Assembly: GCF_020616555.1 (NCBI RefSeq)
Contig: NZ_CP085173.1
Location: 1,612,001 to 1,676,000 of the forward strand
From: Streptomyces longhuiensis
GTDB lineage: Bacteria; Actinomycetota; Actinomycetes; Streptomycetales; Streptomycetaceae
DNA length: 64,000 nucleotides
Direction: 5' to 3'
In this document: positions 25,856-34,575 of the stretch, piece by piece
Layout of the letters: every line of letters begins with the position of its first letter
Numbering within the stretch: the stretch's first letter is position 1
Position numbers and translations under genes: made by a program
Notes under the pieces: model-generated
What the model was told of the DNA's origin: nothing
Database searches by the model: none
What the model saw: the letters and a program-made list of their open reading frames with translations, nothing else

Positions 25856-27340
25856 TCAGGCCTTGGCTGTCGCCGTCCCGGACCGCGTCCGTTCCTCCGC
25901 GTCCGCGTCGAAGCCGATCGGCTCCCAGCGCTTCGACAGCAGAGCGATCAGACCGAGGACGGGGGCGGCGAGGATGACCCAGTAGACGTGGGTGCCGAGG
26001 CCGGTGCTGAGGATGGGGAAGAAGAACAGGGTCAGCGTCGACCCGAGGCGCAGCACGGCCTGGTTGAAGCCGATGCTGACGCCGCGCATCGACGTCGGGA
26101 AGCCCAGCGAGGCGTAGCTCATGATGTGCGCGCCGGGGCCGAAGCCCTGGGCGAACATGAACGCGCCGAGCATCAGGATGCCCCCCGTCACGAACGCCGT
26201 CCCGGACGGATCCCCGATGAGGCCGAGCACCGTGACGGCGACGAACTGGATCGCGAATCCCAGCGTCATCATCGGCCAGGCGCCGCGGGTCGACGCCCAG
26301 CGGATGCCGAGCAGCCCGCCGGTCAGGGCGAAGACGAGGTTCAGGGTGAAGGAGGACGCGATCGTGGTGAGCGGGCCCTGGGTCATCAGTGTGGCGATGA
26401 TGATCGGCAGTCCGAACGCGACCGCGTTGTAGCCGAAGGTCTCCGCCAGACCGACCGCCACCGACTGGATCGTGCGCGTGCGGTACGGAGGGGTGAAGAG
26501 CCGTGCGTACGCGCCGAGGCCGGTCCGGGGCGGACGGGATGCCGTCTTGGGCGCGTCGTCGGCGACGCGCGCGTCCACGCCGTACGACTGGCGCAGGATC
26601 TTCGCCGCGCCCTCCAGGTCGCCCTGGTCGGCGGCCCAGGTCGGGGACTCGTTCATGTAGCGCCGGCGCAGCAGCAGGACCAGCAGCGCGGGCACCGCGC
26701 CGAAGCCGACGGTGAACCGCCACAGCCAGCCCAACTGGGCGTCCGGCAGGAGGAAGTACAGCAGCATGATCACGAGGTAGCAGCCGCTGGTCGCGGTGTA
26801 CCAGGCGGGGGACCAGGCGGCCGTGCGGGAGCCCTTGCTGCCCTTGCCGTGCAGCCGGGAGAACTCGGCGAGGAACGCGATCGCGACGGGGATGTCCATG
26901 CCGACGCCGATGCCCATCACGAAGCGTGCGCCGATCAGCGTCCACACGTCCTGCGCGACCGCGCACACCAGCGCGGTGGCGACGAAGAAGAGCATGTTCG
27001 CCATGAAGACGCGGTAGCGGCCGATGCGGTCCACCAGCCAGCCGCCGACGAGCGCGCCGAGGAGCGAACCGACGCTGATCGAGGCGGTGACCGTGCCGGC
27101 CATCGTGGAACTGAGGCCGAACTGCTTCGTGATGTCGGGCAGCCCGTAGGCCAGGGAACTCAGGTCGTAGGCGTCGAGGAAGATGCCGCCGAGCGCGATG
27201 ATCACGATCATCTTGGCGTGGCGGCCGCGCGCCGTACCCGAGTTGACCAGATCAGAGACGTCGGCCGCGGAGCGGATCAGCACCGTGCCCGACGGCGTCA
27301 CCGGAGATGTGCTGGTGGACAGGGGGGAGGTGGAGCTCAC
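25856..27340 (-). CDS. MFS transporter (sugar/acid symporter type)
   Basis: A 494-residue membrane carrier with about twelve predicted helices. It carries the loop 2-3 signature GGWLVDRIGRYRVFM, its second-half counterpart, and IALGGIFLDAYDLSSLAYGLPD in helix 1, typical of metabolite:H+ symporters. The GTG start at 27340 lies 5 bases after GGAAGG; upstream in-frame sequence has no family resemblance. It is divergent from the MptB-like gene. The substrate is unknown. Confidence 0.88.
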   Translation of the reverse strand: MSSTSPLSTSTSPVTPSGTVLIRSAADVSDLVNSGTARGRHAKMIVIIALGGIFLDAYDLSSLAYGLPDITKQFGLSSTMAGTVTASISVGSLLGALVGGWLVDRIGRYRVFMANMLFFVATALVCAVAQDVWTLIGARFVMGIGVGMDIPVAIAFLAEFSRLHGKGSKGSRTAAWSPAWYTATSGCYLVIMLLYFLLPDAQLGWLWRFTVGFGAVPALLVLLLRRRYMNESPTWAADQGDLEGAAKILRQSYGVDARVADDAPKTASRPPRTGLGAYARLFTPPYRTRTIQSVAVGLAETFGYNAVAFGLPIIIATLMTQGPLTTIASSFTLNLVFALTGGLLGIRWASTRGAWPMMTLGFAIQFVAVTVLGLIGDPSGTAFVTGGILMLGAFMFAQGFGPGAHIMSYASLGFPTSMRGVSIGFNQAVLRLGSTLTLFFFPILSTGLGTHVYWVILAAPVLGLIALLSKRWEPIGFDADAEERTRSGTATAKA

Positions 27341-27571
27341 GAGCGCCTTCCGGTGTGGTGCGGGGACGTACCGTCGGATCGTATGCACCGGCCGGAAATC
27401 GCCCGTGCGCATGTCCACATCCTGGTCATCCTTGTGGACCGCGTCGCGGCGCGTGATCCAAGCTGTGACCGTGGACCCGACCCTGCCGCGGGCCAGGCGA
27501 CACCCTGCGTTTTCCGTCCATTGGGGCGGAGCTGGGTGCGGTGATCCGCAAAGCGTTCTACCTTCGACCGA

Positions 27572-29038
27572 ATGAGAGCGGCGGATATCGATACACGGGT
27601 CTGGGCACAACGCGGCATGTGGGGTTCCGTGCTGCTCTCAGCGGGTGCCTGGGGCGCCGGCGCCCTGCCACGCGGCGTACCGGACGGGATCTGGGGATCC
27701 CCGGGCCCCGCTCTCGCGCTGATCGGCGCGACGGCGGCGTATGCGGGACTCGGTCTGCTGCTGTGGTCCTGGTGGCGGTTGGGCACGCTGCTGCGGGCCG
27801 GTGCGGTGATGAGCAGACGACGGCAGTGGCTCACGCTCGGCGGCTGGGCGCTGCCTCTGCTTCCGGCACCGTCGCTGTTCAGCACGGACATCTACAGCTA
27901 CGTGGCCCAGGGCGCACTGGCCGGGCGCTCCTGGAACGTCTACGAGATCGGCCCCTCCGCACTCGGCGGGCCGCTCGCCGCGAACGTCCCGGAGGTGTGG
28001 CAGAACGCTCCGGCTCCGTACGGACCCCTCTCGGTCGTGGTGAGCCGGGCCGTTGTCTTCTTGACCGGCGAACACCATGTGGTCACCGCCGTCGTGCTCC
28101 ATCGGGTGGCCGCTCTCGCCGGGCTCGCCCTGCTGGCCTGGTCGGTTCAGTGGCTCGCGACGCGGTCGGGCGGCGACGGCTCAGGAGCCTGGTGGGCGGC
28201 GTCGCTGAATCCGCTGGTGCTGGCCCACCTGGTGGGCGGGGCGCACAACGAGGCGCTGATGCTCGGCTTGATGATGGCCGGTCTTGTGGCGTGCCGGTCC
28301 GGACGATGGGTTCTGGGCGTTGTCCTGCTGACGTGCGCCGCGCTGGTGAAGGCCCCGGCCGCGGTGGCCCTGGGGTGCGCCGCCCTGGTGACGGTCGCCG
28401 GGCAGACGGGCTGGTGGCGACGGCTGGGCCGCGCGGCGGGGGTACTCCTCACGGCCGTCGGGACGCTGGTGCTGACGGTGACACTCTGCGGGCTGGGCTG
28501 GGGTTGGCTCGATACGCTCCGCACGCCGACCCACTCGTACACGCCGATGTCGCTGACCACGGACGTCGGTCGGCTGCTGCGGTGGATCGGGACCGAAGCC
28601 GGCTGGGTCACCACACCGGACCCGGTGACGGTGATGCGTACGATCGGGACCTTGGCAGGGCTCTGCGGGGCCCTGTACTTCCTGGCGCGCGCTCCCCGCC
28701 TCGGCGCCGAACGCTCCACGGCCCTGGCACTGTTGGCCCTGGTGGTGTGCGCCCCCGCCGTGCAGGGCTGGTACCTGCTGTGGGGGGCGGTGCCCCTGGC
28801 CACGGTCGCCTGGCGCGCGCTGGCGGACGCCCGGATCAAGGCCGCGGTCGTCGTTCTGGTTCTCATGGTGTTTCCGTCGGGCCGGGGGCCCACCGTCACC
28901 GACGTGGTCGGCGTCGTCCTGGGAGGCTTGGCGATCCTGCCGTGGATGGCCTGGACATCTCAACGAGCACGTGACGCGGAACTGCAGCCTTCCCCCCGGC
29001 CCAGTTACGGCGAGGCGGCGCCCTTGCGGTTTCCCTGA
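27572..29038 (+). CDS. Polyprenol-phosphomannose-dependent mannosyltransferase, MptB-like
   Basis: A 488-residue integral membrane protein with about eleven to thirteen helices and an early acidic loop (LFSTDIYSYVAQG) matching the GT-C fold of actinobacterial alpha-1,6-mannosyltransferases MptA/MptB. The family uses polyprenyl-phosphomannose to extend cell-envelope mannans. A short cytoplasmic Pro/Ser-rich tail ends the protein. It stands alone, with no other mannan genes nearby, so the acceptor is unknown. Confidence 0.8.
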   Translation: MRAADIDTRVWAQRGMWGSVLLSAGAWGAGALPRGVPDGIWGSPGPALALIGATAAYAGLGLLLWSWWRLGTLLRAGAVMSRRRQWLTLGGWALPLLPAPSLFSTDIYSYVAQGALAGRSWNVYEIGPSALGGPLAANVPEVWQNAPAPYGPLSVVVSRAVVFLTGEHHVVTAVVLHRVAALAGLALLAWSVQWLATRSGGDGSGAWWAASLNPLVLAHLVGGAHNEALMLGLMMAGLVACRSGRWVLGVVLLTCAALVKAPAAVALGCAALVTVAGQTGWWRRLGRAAGVLLTAVGTLVLTVTLCGLGWGWLDTLRTPTHSYTPMSLTTDVGRLLRWIGTEAGWVTTPDPVTVMRTIGTLAGLCGALYFLARAPRLGAERSTALALLALVVCAPAVQGWYLLWGAVPLATVAWRALADARIKAAVVVLVLMVFPSGRGPTVTDVVGVVLGGLAILPWMAWTSQRARDAELQPSPRPSYGEAAPLRFP

Positions 29039-29079
29039 CGCACAGTCATGAGTCCAGAACACCCGACTGCCGGTCGCGG

Positions 29080-29290
29080 CAAGGACGGGGTCGGCGTGAC
29101 CGTCGTCGCCCCCCCCCGGGACGGTGGACACCCCGTTCCGGGACAAGCGTGGCGGCACCCCCGAAGCGGCGCCGGCGATGACCGCCGAGCACATCGCGGA
29201 CACGATCGTCTTCGTCGTCAACCAGCCCGCGGGCGTGGACATCAACCACATCACCATGCGGCCGGCCCGGGCAGGTCGGCTGACGCCGGG
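29080..29290 (+). pseudogene. Relic of a short-chain dehydrogenase, C-terminal part
   Basis: In two frames the sequence reads GVTVVAP, then, after a run of nine C (29109-29117), GTVDTPFRDKRGG followed by MTAEHIADTIVFVVNQPAG and INHITMRPA. This is the usual SDR C-terminal third (VTVVxPGxVDTPF, then a late I-A-D motif and the final RPA). The nucleotide-binding domain and active site are missing, and the C-run shifts the frame. It is a decayed fragment, unless a sequencing error in the C-run is involved; even then the N-terminus is absent. Confidence 0.7.
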
Positions 29291-29491
29291 CACCCAACGT
29301 CCTTACGAAGGAACGCCTTTGACCCCGGCCGCGCGGTGGCACGCGGTACGGACCGAGGGCGCCGTCGCGCGTCAGCCGGGTGACGCGCGCGTTCCGCGAG
29401 GCAGCGGGTACGGCAGGAACGGGGACGGGCCCGGGAGCCAGGGGCCGACCCCCTCATGCGTCACACCGACACCTGCGTCGGCCGTGGAGCC

Positions 29492-30682
29492 TCAGCGGCG
29501 GACGCGCGGCATCCCCAGGCCGATCCAGGAGATGATCTCGCGCTGGATCTCGTTGTTGCCGCCGCCGAACGTGAAGATCACTGCCGATCGGTAGCCGCGT
29601 TCGAGTTCTCCGTGCAGGACCGCGCCCGCCGAGCCCTCCTTGAGCGCTCCCGCCGCGGCGACGACCTCCATCAGCCAGGCGTACGCCTCGCGCCGCGCCT
29701 CGGAGCCGTACACCTTCACGGCGGAGGCGTCCTGCGGGGTGAGGCTGCCTTCCTGGACGGCGTTCACCATCTGCCAGTTGAGGAGTTTCATCGCGTCGAG
29801 CCGGGTGTGGGTCTGGGCGAGGCGCTTCCTCACCCAGCCGAGGTCGATGACGCGGCGCCCGTCGGCCAGTTTGGTGTCCATGGCCCAGCGCTGCACGTCG
29901 CGCAGCGCGCGGATCGCCATGGTGCCGTGGGCGGCGAGAGTGACCCGCTCGTGGTTGAGCTGGTTCGTGATGAGCCTCCAGCCCTTGTTCTCCTCACCGA
30001 CGCGACGGCTGACGGGGACGCGGATGTTCTCGTAGTAGCTGGCCGTGGTGTCGTGCGAGGCAAGGGTGCTGATGATCGTGCAGGAGTAGCCGGGGTCCGA
30101 GGTCGGCACGAGGAGCATGGTGATGCCCTTGTGCGGCGGGGCGTCCGGGTCGGTGCGCACGGCGAGCCACACCCAGTCGGCCGTGTCGCCGTTGGTCGTC
30201 CAGATCTTCTGCCCGTTCACCGTGTAGTGGCCGGTGGCCTCGTCCCCGTCGCGCACCGCCCGCGTCTTGAGCGCGGCGAGGTCGGTGCCCGCGTCGGGCT
30301 CGCTGTAGCCGATGGCGAAGTCGAGCTCCCCGGAGAGGATCCTCGGCAGGAAGTACGCCTTCTGCTCGTCGCTGCCGTACTGCATGATCGTGGGGCCGAC
30401 GGTGTTGAGCGCCATGAGCGGCAGCGGCACGCCCGCCTGCGCGGCCTCGTCGAAGAAGATGAACTGCTCCATGGGCGTGAGGCCACGCCCGCCGTACCCC
30501 TTCGGCCACCCGACGCCGAGCCACCCGTCGGTGCCGAGCCGGCGCACCGTCTCGCGGTAGAACCGCTTCTGCGCCGCCGGGTCCTCGTAGCGGGCGTACG
30601 CGTTGTCGGGCACCAGCTCCGCGAAGTAGGCGCGCAGTTCCGTGCGCAACTGCTGTTGCTCGGGCGTGTATTCGAGGTGCAC
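29492..30682 (-). CDS. Acyl-CoA dehydrogenase
   Basis: A 396-residue flavoenzyme that introduces an alpha,beta double bond into an acyl-CoA. Visible family segments are the FAD/substrate region FAIGYSEPDAGTDLAALKTRA, the beta-domain INGQK-like YTVNGQKIWTTNGDTADWV and a C-terminal helical domain ending GGGNNEIQREIISWIGLGMPR. The GTG start at 30682 follows GGAGGGG; the N-terminal extension of the longer frame has no resemblance. It stands alone and is divergent from the GNAT gene. The substrate is unknown, though the many acyl-CoA ligases nearby could feed it. Confidence 0.92.
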   Translation of the reverse strand: MHLEYTPEQQQLRTELRAYFAELVPDNAYARYEDPAAQKRFYRETVRRLGTDGWLGVGWPKGYGGRGLTPMEQFIFFDEAAQAGVPLPLMALNTVGPTIMQYGSDEQKAYFLPRILSGELDFAIGYSEPDAGTDLAALKTRAVRDGDEATGHYTVNGQKIWTTNGDTADWVWLAVRTDPDAPPHKGITMLLVPTSDPGYSCTIISTLASHDTTASYYENIRVPVSRRVGEENKGWRLITNQLNHERVTLAAHGTMAIRALRDVQRWAMDTKLADGRRVIDLGWVRKRLAQTHTRLDAMKLLNWQMVNAVQEGSLTPQDASAVKVYGSEARREAYAWLMEVVAAAGALKEGSAGAVLHGELERGYRSAVIFTFGGGNNEIQREIISWIGLGMPRVRR

Positions 30683-30908
30683 GGCCCCTCCTGGCGGTCG
30701 CTGGTACACCGGGTCCCGGTCCTGACGGCGCACACAGTAGAACTCGTTCCAGAAATAGGGAATGGGCGCGGGCGGACGGTTCCGGCACATGACCCGAACG
30801 CGCACGGGCCGTGCGCGCCCGGCCTGTGCCCACTCAATTGCTTTGCGGGGGTCGCGCCGGCCCGGTTAGGTTCTGCCGCGTCCGCAACTCCCCGTACAAG
30901 GAGCCCTC

Positions 30909-31799
30909 TTGTCGCTGCACCTCACACCGCTGACCGATCCGGCCGGCGGTCCGGACGTCCGCCGCCTCGCATGGCTGGCGTCCGACGCCGACGGGAACCC
31001 GGTCGGCTCGGCGTTCCTGCGGCTCATCGACCTGGACGGGCAGCGGCATCTCGCCGAGCTGTCCCTTCAGGTACATCCCGCGGAACGCCGTCGCGGCGCG
31101 GGTACCCGGCTCCTCGAAGCGGCGGTGACGGCCGCGAAGGCCGACGGGCGGCGCTCGCTCACCGCCCCGGCCGACGACGGTTCACCCGCCGACCTGTTCC
31201 TGGCCGCGCGAGGATTCCGCCGGGTGCTGAACCTGACGTACGCGCGGCTCCCGCTCGCCGACGCGGACATCGCGGCCCTCACGCGCACGGCGCGTGCGGA
31301 GCACCCCGGATACCGGCTCGTCTCCTGGGAAGGCACGGTTCCGGACCACCTGGCCGCGACGTTCGCCGCGTCGCGTCGCGCCATGGACGACATGCCCATG
31401 GACGACACCGACTACGGGACGGTGCCCTGGGACGTGGACCGGGTCCGCGCGGTGGCCAAGGCCGTCGAGCGGCGCGGCGAACACCTCGACACGGTCGCGG
31501 CGGTCGACGCCTCCGACGGCACGGTCGTGGGGTTCACCGAGCTCGTCGTTCCGGGTGACGGCACGGGTGACGGGCAGCACTACGGCACGGGCGTGCTGCC
31601 CGAGCACCGTGGTCACGGTCTCGCGCGCTGGATGAAGGCCGAGGCCGTTCTCCGCGCCCGCGCCCGCCACCCGAAGCTCGGGGGTCTGCTCACGGACACC
31701 GCCGACAGCAACACGCCCATGCGCGCGGTGAACGACGGGCTGGGCTACGTGCCGACGCATCGGACGTACGAGTACCAGCTGGACCTCCCGCAGGCCTGA
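30909..31799 (+). CDS. Tandem GNAT acetyltransferase
   Basis: A 296-residue protein with two GNAT-like halves. The first has LSLQVHPAERRRGAGTRLLEAA (acetyl-CoA motif A, R-R-G-A-G) near residue 55. The second has GTGVLPEHRGHGLARWMKAE near residue 225. Such double-GNAT proteins are common in Streptomyces, and their substrates are mostly unknown. The TTG start is supported by AAGGAG at 30896-30901. A perfect 13-bp hairpin ends the transcript. Confidence 0.85.
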   Translation: MSLHLTPLTDPAGGPDVRRLAWLASDADGNPVGSAFLRLIDLDGQRHLAELSLQVHPAERRRGAGTRLLEAAVTAAKADGRRSLTAPADDGSPADLFLAARGFRRVLNLTYARLPLADADIAALTRTARAEHPGYRLVSWEGTVPDHLAATFAASRRAMDDMPMDDTDYGTVPWDVDRVRAVAKAVERRGEHLDTVAAVDASDGTVVGFTELVVPGDGTGDGQHYGTGVLPEHRGHGLARWMKAEAVLRARARHPKLGGLLTDTADSNTPMRAVNDGLGYVPTHRTYEYQLDLPQA

Positions 31800-31831
31800 C
31801 GGCCTCGACGTCCAGCAGGCCGAAAGGCGCG

Positions 31832-31863
31832 CGATGGCCACCGCGGGTTCGCGGTGGCCATCG
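31832..31863 (+). terminator. Strong hairpin terminator after GNAT gene
   Basis: GATGGCCACCGCG (31833-31845), loop GGTT, and CGCGGTGGCCATC (31850-31862) form a perfect 13-bp stem, with one further C-G pair outside. It lies 33 bases past the stop codon. Confidence 0.8.
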
Positions 31864-31897
31864 TCACACCCTCCCCCGGCCTCATCGCCACGAGATA

Positions 31898-31959
31898 GTT
31901 GTATAGTACAACGTGAGCGAAGGTTGTAAACGCCAACTCATTGAGTTGTATACACCAAC
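31898..31959. promoter_or_regulatory. Triple GTTGTA..CAAC operator array
   Basis: Three 15-bp copies of GTTGTA-N5-CAAC: GTTGTATAGTACAAC (31898-31912, a near-perfect palindrome), GTTGTAAACGCCAAC (31923-31937) and GTTGTATACACCAAC (31945-31959). They sit 41-102 bases before the membrane-protein ATG. The AT-rich elements in this GC-rich DNA suggest a promoter with binding sites for a TetR- or MarR-type repressor. No such regulator is next to the gene. Confidence 0.7.
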
Positions 31960-31999
31960 GCCCACCTCTGTTCTCCGTCCATCACTGGAGGTCCTGCCC

Positions 32000-33142
32000 A
32001 TGCCCGCCGACCACAAGGCACACCGCTCCGAGTCCTCGGGCGCCGTGCACGGCGTGCGGAATCCGGCCCTGCGCCATGTCCTGACGCACCTCATCACCCC
32101 GCTGCTGATGTGTGTGGGCATGGGGCTGGCGTACATGGGTGCCTTTGTGGCGCCCGAGCCGCACCATCTGCCGGTGGCGGTCGTCGGGGCCGGGCCCGAG
32201 GCGAAGGTCTTCGCCCAGACGGTGAAGGACAAGGCCGGTGACGCCCTCGACGTCCGTACGCTCGACAGCCGCTCGGCCGCCGTCGAGCAGCTCCGGTCCC
32301 GTGACATCGACGGCGCGTACGTCCTGAGCGCGAAGTCACCCGAGCTGATCGTCGCGACCGCCGGTTCCGACATGAGCGCGATCACCGCCGAGAAGATCTT
32401 CACGCCGGTCGCCACGCGGCAGGGCGTGCCGCTCAAGGTGACGGACGTGACCCCGACCGTCTCGGACGACCCGACGGGCCAGGGCCTGTTCTTCCTGCTG
32501 GTGGCGCTGAGCATCGGCTCGTACGCGTCGGTGGCCGTGATCGGAGCGGCTGGTTCCGCCCTGTCGATGCGGACGCGCGCCGCGCTCGTGGTCGGCGTGT
32601 CCGGCGTGGTCGGCCTCGTCGGCGCGGCTCTCGCGGGACCGGTGTTCCACCTGGCCCACCACGGCCTGTGGGGCATGTGGTCGATGTCCTGGCTGTACTC
32701 GGCGGGCATCCTCTTCATCGGCGTGGGTCTGCACACGTTCCTGAAGCGGTGGACGACGCTCGCGCTCATGGTGCTGTTCGTGATGCTGAACTTCACCAGC
32801 TCCGGCGGCCTCTACCGGCCCGAGCTCCAGAACGGCTTCTTCGGCACCCTGCACTCCTTCTGGAACGGCGCCGGCTTCGTCGAGGGCTCGCGCAGCCTGC
32901 TCTACTTCGGCAGCCACGACCTGGCCAGGAACGTGTGGACGCTGGCCGTCTGGCTCGTCGTCGGCCTGGTCGTGATGGGTCTGGCCGCGCTCACGGAGCG
33001 GCGGCGCGGTGCCGCCGCCGAGCCCCGGCGGCAGGGCGCGCACAGCCTGGCGCAGGCCCCCGCGCGCTCCGCCCGCAGTGAGGCCGAGGAGGCCCGGGAG
33101 TCGGAGGCGGAGGAAGAGATGGAGGAGACGGTCGCGGTCTGA
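32000..33142 (+). CDS. Membrane protein, ABC-2/YhgE-like
   Basis: A 380-residue protein: an N-terminal helix (LMCVGMGLAYMGAFV), an external domain of about 120 residues (VVGAGPEAKVFAQTV, VLSAKSPELIVATAGSDM), then five or six helices between about residues 170 and 345, and an acidic C-terminal tail (repeated EAEEARESEAEEEMEE). The layout resembles ABC-2/DUF3533/YhgE-type exporters or phage-infection-protein homologues. ATG at 32000 follows CTGGAGG. Transcription is probably controlled through the triple operator just upstream. Confidence 0.65.
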   Translation: MPADHKAHRSESSGAVHGVRNPALRHVLTHLITPLLMCVGMGLAYMGAFVAPEPHHLPVAVVGAGPEAKVFAQTVKDKAGDALDVRTLDSRSAAVEQLRSRDIDGAYVLSAKSPELIVATAGSDMSAITAEKIFTPVATRQGVPLKVTDVTPTVSDDPTGQGLFFLLVALSIGSYASVAVIGAAGSALSMRTRAALVVGVSGVVGLVGAALAGPVFHLAHHGLWGMWSMSWLYSAGILFIGVGLHTFLKRWTTLALMVLFVMLNFTSSGGLYRPELQNGFFGTLHSFWNGAGFVEGSRSLLYFGSHDLARNVWTLAVWLVVGLVVMGLAALTERRRGAAAEPRRQGAHSLAQAPARSARSEAEEARESEAEEEMEETVAV

Positions 33143-33227
33143 CCGTCACCGAGAGGCCGAGCAGTCGCGCCGGGCGTCCCGATGGGGCGCCCGGCGCTCG
33201 CGCGCCCGCCCGTCTCCATCGGCACCC

Positions 33228-33860
33228 TCACACTCCGTGCGGAATCCGCTTCGCCTTGCCCCGCAGCTGGAACGCCGTGACGATCTCCACGACGCCGACC
33301 GCGATCAGCCAGCAGCCGCCGACCAGGGTGAGTACGGCGACGGACTCGAACGGCGAGACGATCAGGACCACACCGGCCAGCGCGCTCACGACGCCGAGGA
33401 AGATCTGCCAGCCGCGCGCCGGCATCGCCTCGTCGGAGACGGCCGCGACGGTCTGGGTGATTCCGCGGAACAGCCAGCCGATACCGATCCACAGCGCGAG
33501 CAGCAGGATCGACTGCGTCGCCCCGCGGAAGCAGAACAGGCCGAGCAGGATCGACACCGCGCCGCTGATGAAGGCCATCACGCGCAGCCCGGTCGTGACA
33601 TGGGTGCCGAACGCGGCCACCAGCTGGAATACGCCGGTGACCAGGAGATACACACCGAAGAGCACTCCGGCGGCGAACAGGGACGCCCCTGGCCAGACCA
33701 GGACCAGTACGCCCAGGATCAGGGCGGCTATGCCGGCCAGCAGCACTACTTGCCACGCGGATTGAGCCAGGCGTCCGAGCGGGCCCTGGGGCGCGGCGGG
33801 GGGCTCTTCGTGGGTGCCTTCGGCCGTCGGGATTCGGGGTTCGTGCGGTGCGTGCGTCAT
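33228..33860 (-). CDS. HdeD-family (DUF308) membrane protein
   Basis: A 210-residue protein with six hydrophobic helices and the paired glycine-rich helix pattern of HdeD (GIAALILGVLVLVWPGASL, FGVYLLVTGVFQLVAAF), after a cytoplasmic tail with Pro and Glu. E. coli HdeD is linked to acid stress; the role in actinomycetes is unknown. The start is MTHAPHEP at 33860. The GadC-like antiporter nearby is also of an acid-resistance type, possibly by coincidence. Confidence 0.82.
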   Translation of the reverse strand: MTHAPHEPRIPTAEGTHEEPPAAPQGPLGRLAQSAWQVVLLAGIAALILGVLVLVWPGASLFAAGVLFGVYLLVTGVFQLVAAFGTHVTTGLRVMAFISGAVSILLGLFCFRGATQSILLLALWIGIGWLFRGITQTVAAVSDEAMPARGWQIFLGVVSALAGVVLIVSPFESVAVLTLVGGCWLIAVGVVEIVTAFQLRGKAKRIPHGV

Positions 33861-33998
33861 GTCCGACTGTTCACACGGCGTCGGCGCGACCGCCACTCGG
33901 GTGAGGCGAACGACGTACGGCCCCGGCAGCCCGGGGCCGTCACCGCAGCGGCGGACCACCGAGGACACGAGGCGGGGAAAACTCCGCACAATTGGGCC

Positions 33999-34382
33999 AT
34001 GACAGAACGCTCCAAGAGCTCCGAACCGCACTTCCGCGTCCGCCGGGTCTACGATCCGCCGTCGTCGGACGACGGAATCCGGGTCCTGGTGGACCGCCTG
34101 TGGCCGCGCGGCGTCTCCAAGGAGCGGGCCGACGTCCAGGAGTGGATGAAGGACCTGACGCCGTCCTCCGCGCTGCGCTCGTGGTACCACGAGGACCGCG
34201 CATCCCGCTTCCCGGAGTTCGAGCGCCGCTACCGCGACGAGCTCGCCGAGCCGGACCGCGTGGAGCTGACGGACAAGCTGCGCGCGCTGGCCCGTACGAG
34301 CACGGTCACGCTGGTCACCTCGGTCAAGGACATCGAGCACAGCCATGTGCCGGTCCTGGTGCGGCATCTGACCGAGAGCTGA
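33999..34382 (+). CDS. DUF488 family protein
   Basis: A 127-residue soluble protein with the DUF488 signature RVYDPPSSDDGIRVLVDRLWPRGVSKERADVQEW (outline only) and the late VTLVTSVKDIEHSHV. The family is widespread and its biochemical function is unknown. It is divergent from the HdeD-like gene. Confidence 0.85.
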   Translation: MTERSKSSEPHFRVRRVYDPPSSDDGIRVLVDRLWPRGVSKERADVQEWMKDLTPSSALRSWYHEDRASRFPEFERRYRDELAEPDRVELTDKLRALARTSTVTLVTSVKDIEHSHVPVLVRHLTES

Positions 34383-34461
34383 CCGGCCCGGGGACGGTGC
34401 GGATCCCCTCCCGCCGCGCCCCGCGGGCGTACCGACCCGGCCCGACAGCAGGTGCGAACCG

Positions 34462-34485
34462 GCACAAGCTATGCCAATTTTGTGC
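34462..34485. promoter_or_regulatory. Inverted repeat upstream of the antiporter
   Basis: GCACAA (34462-34467) and TTGTGC (34480-34485) are inverted across a 12-base AT-rich spacer containing CCAATTT, 91 bases before the antiporter start. It may be an operator; no regulator can be assigned. Confidence 0.35.
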
Positions 34486-34575
34486 AACGACGCACCACTT
34501 GGACGCACGGCGTCGTCCGAGCGACGCGGGCACCGGTGGCGCCGGGGTCCGCCGACGCACCCCGGGAGGGCCCGT

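Noticed and set aside
27184..27340. Possible longer N-terminus for the MFS carrier up to 27610
   Set aside because: The added residues have no family resemblance, while the GTG at 27340 has a well-placed ribosome binding site.
24950..27544. 864-residue plus-strand frame over the MpaB-like and MFS genes
   Set aside because: Composition is that of an antisense shadow (repeated RGR, EDE, GQG) and no helices or motifs are seen; the MFS signature on the minus strand is clear.
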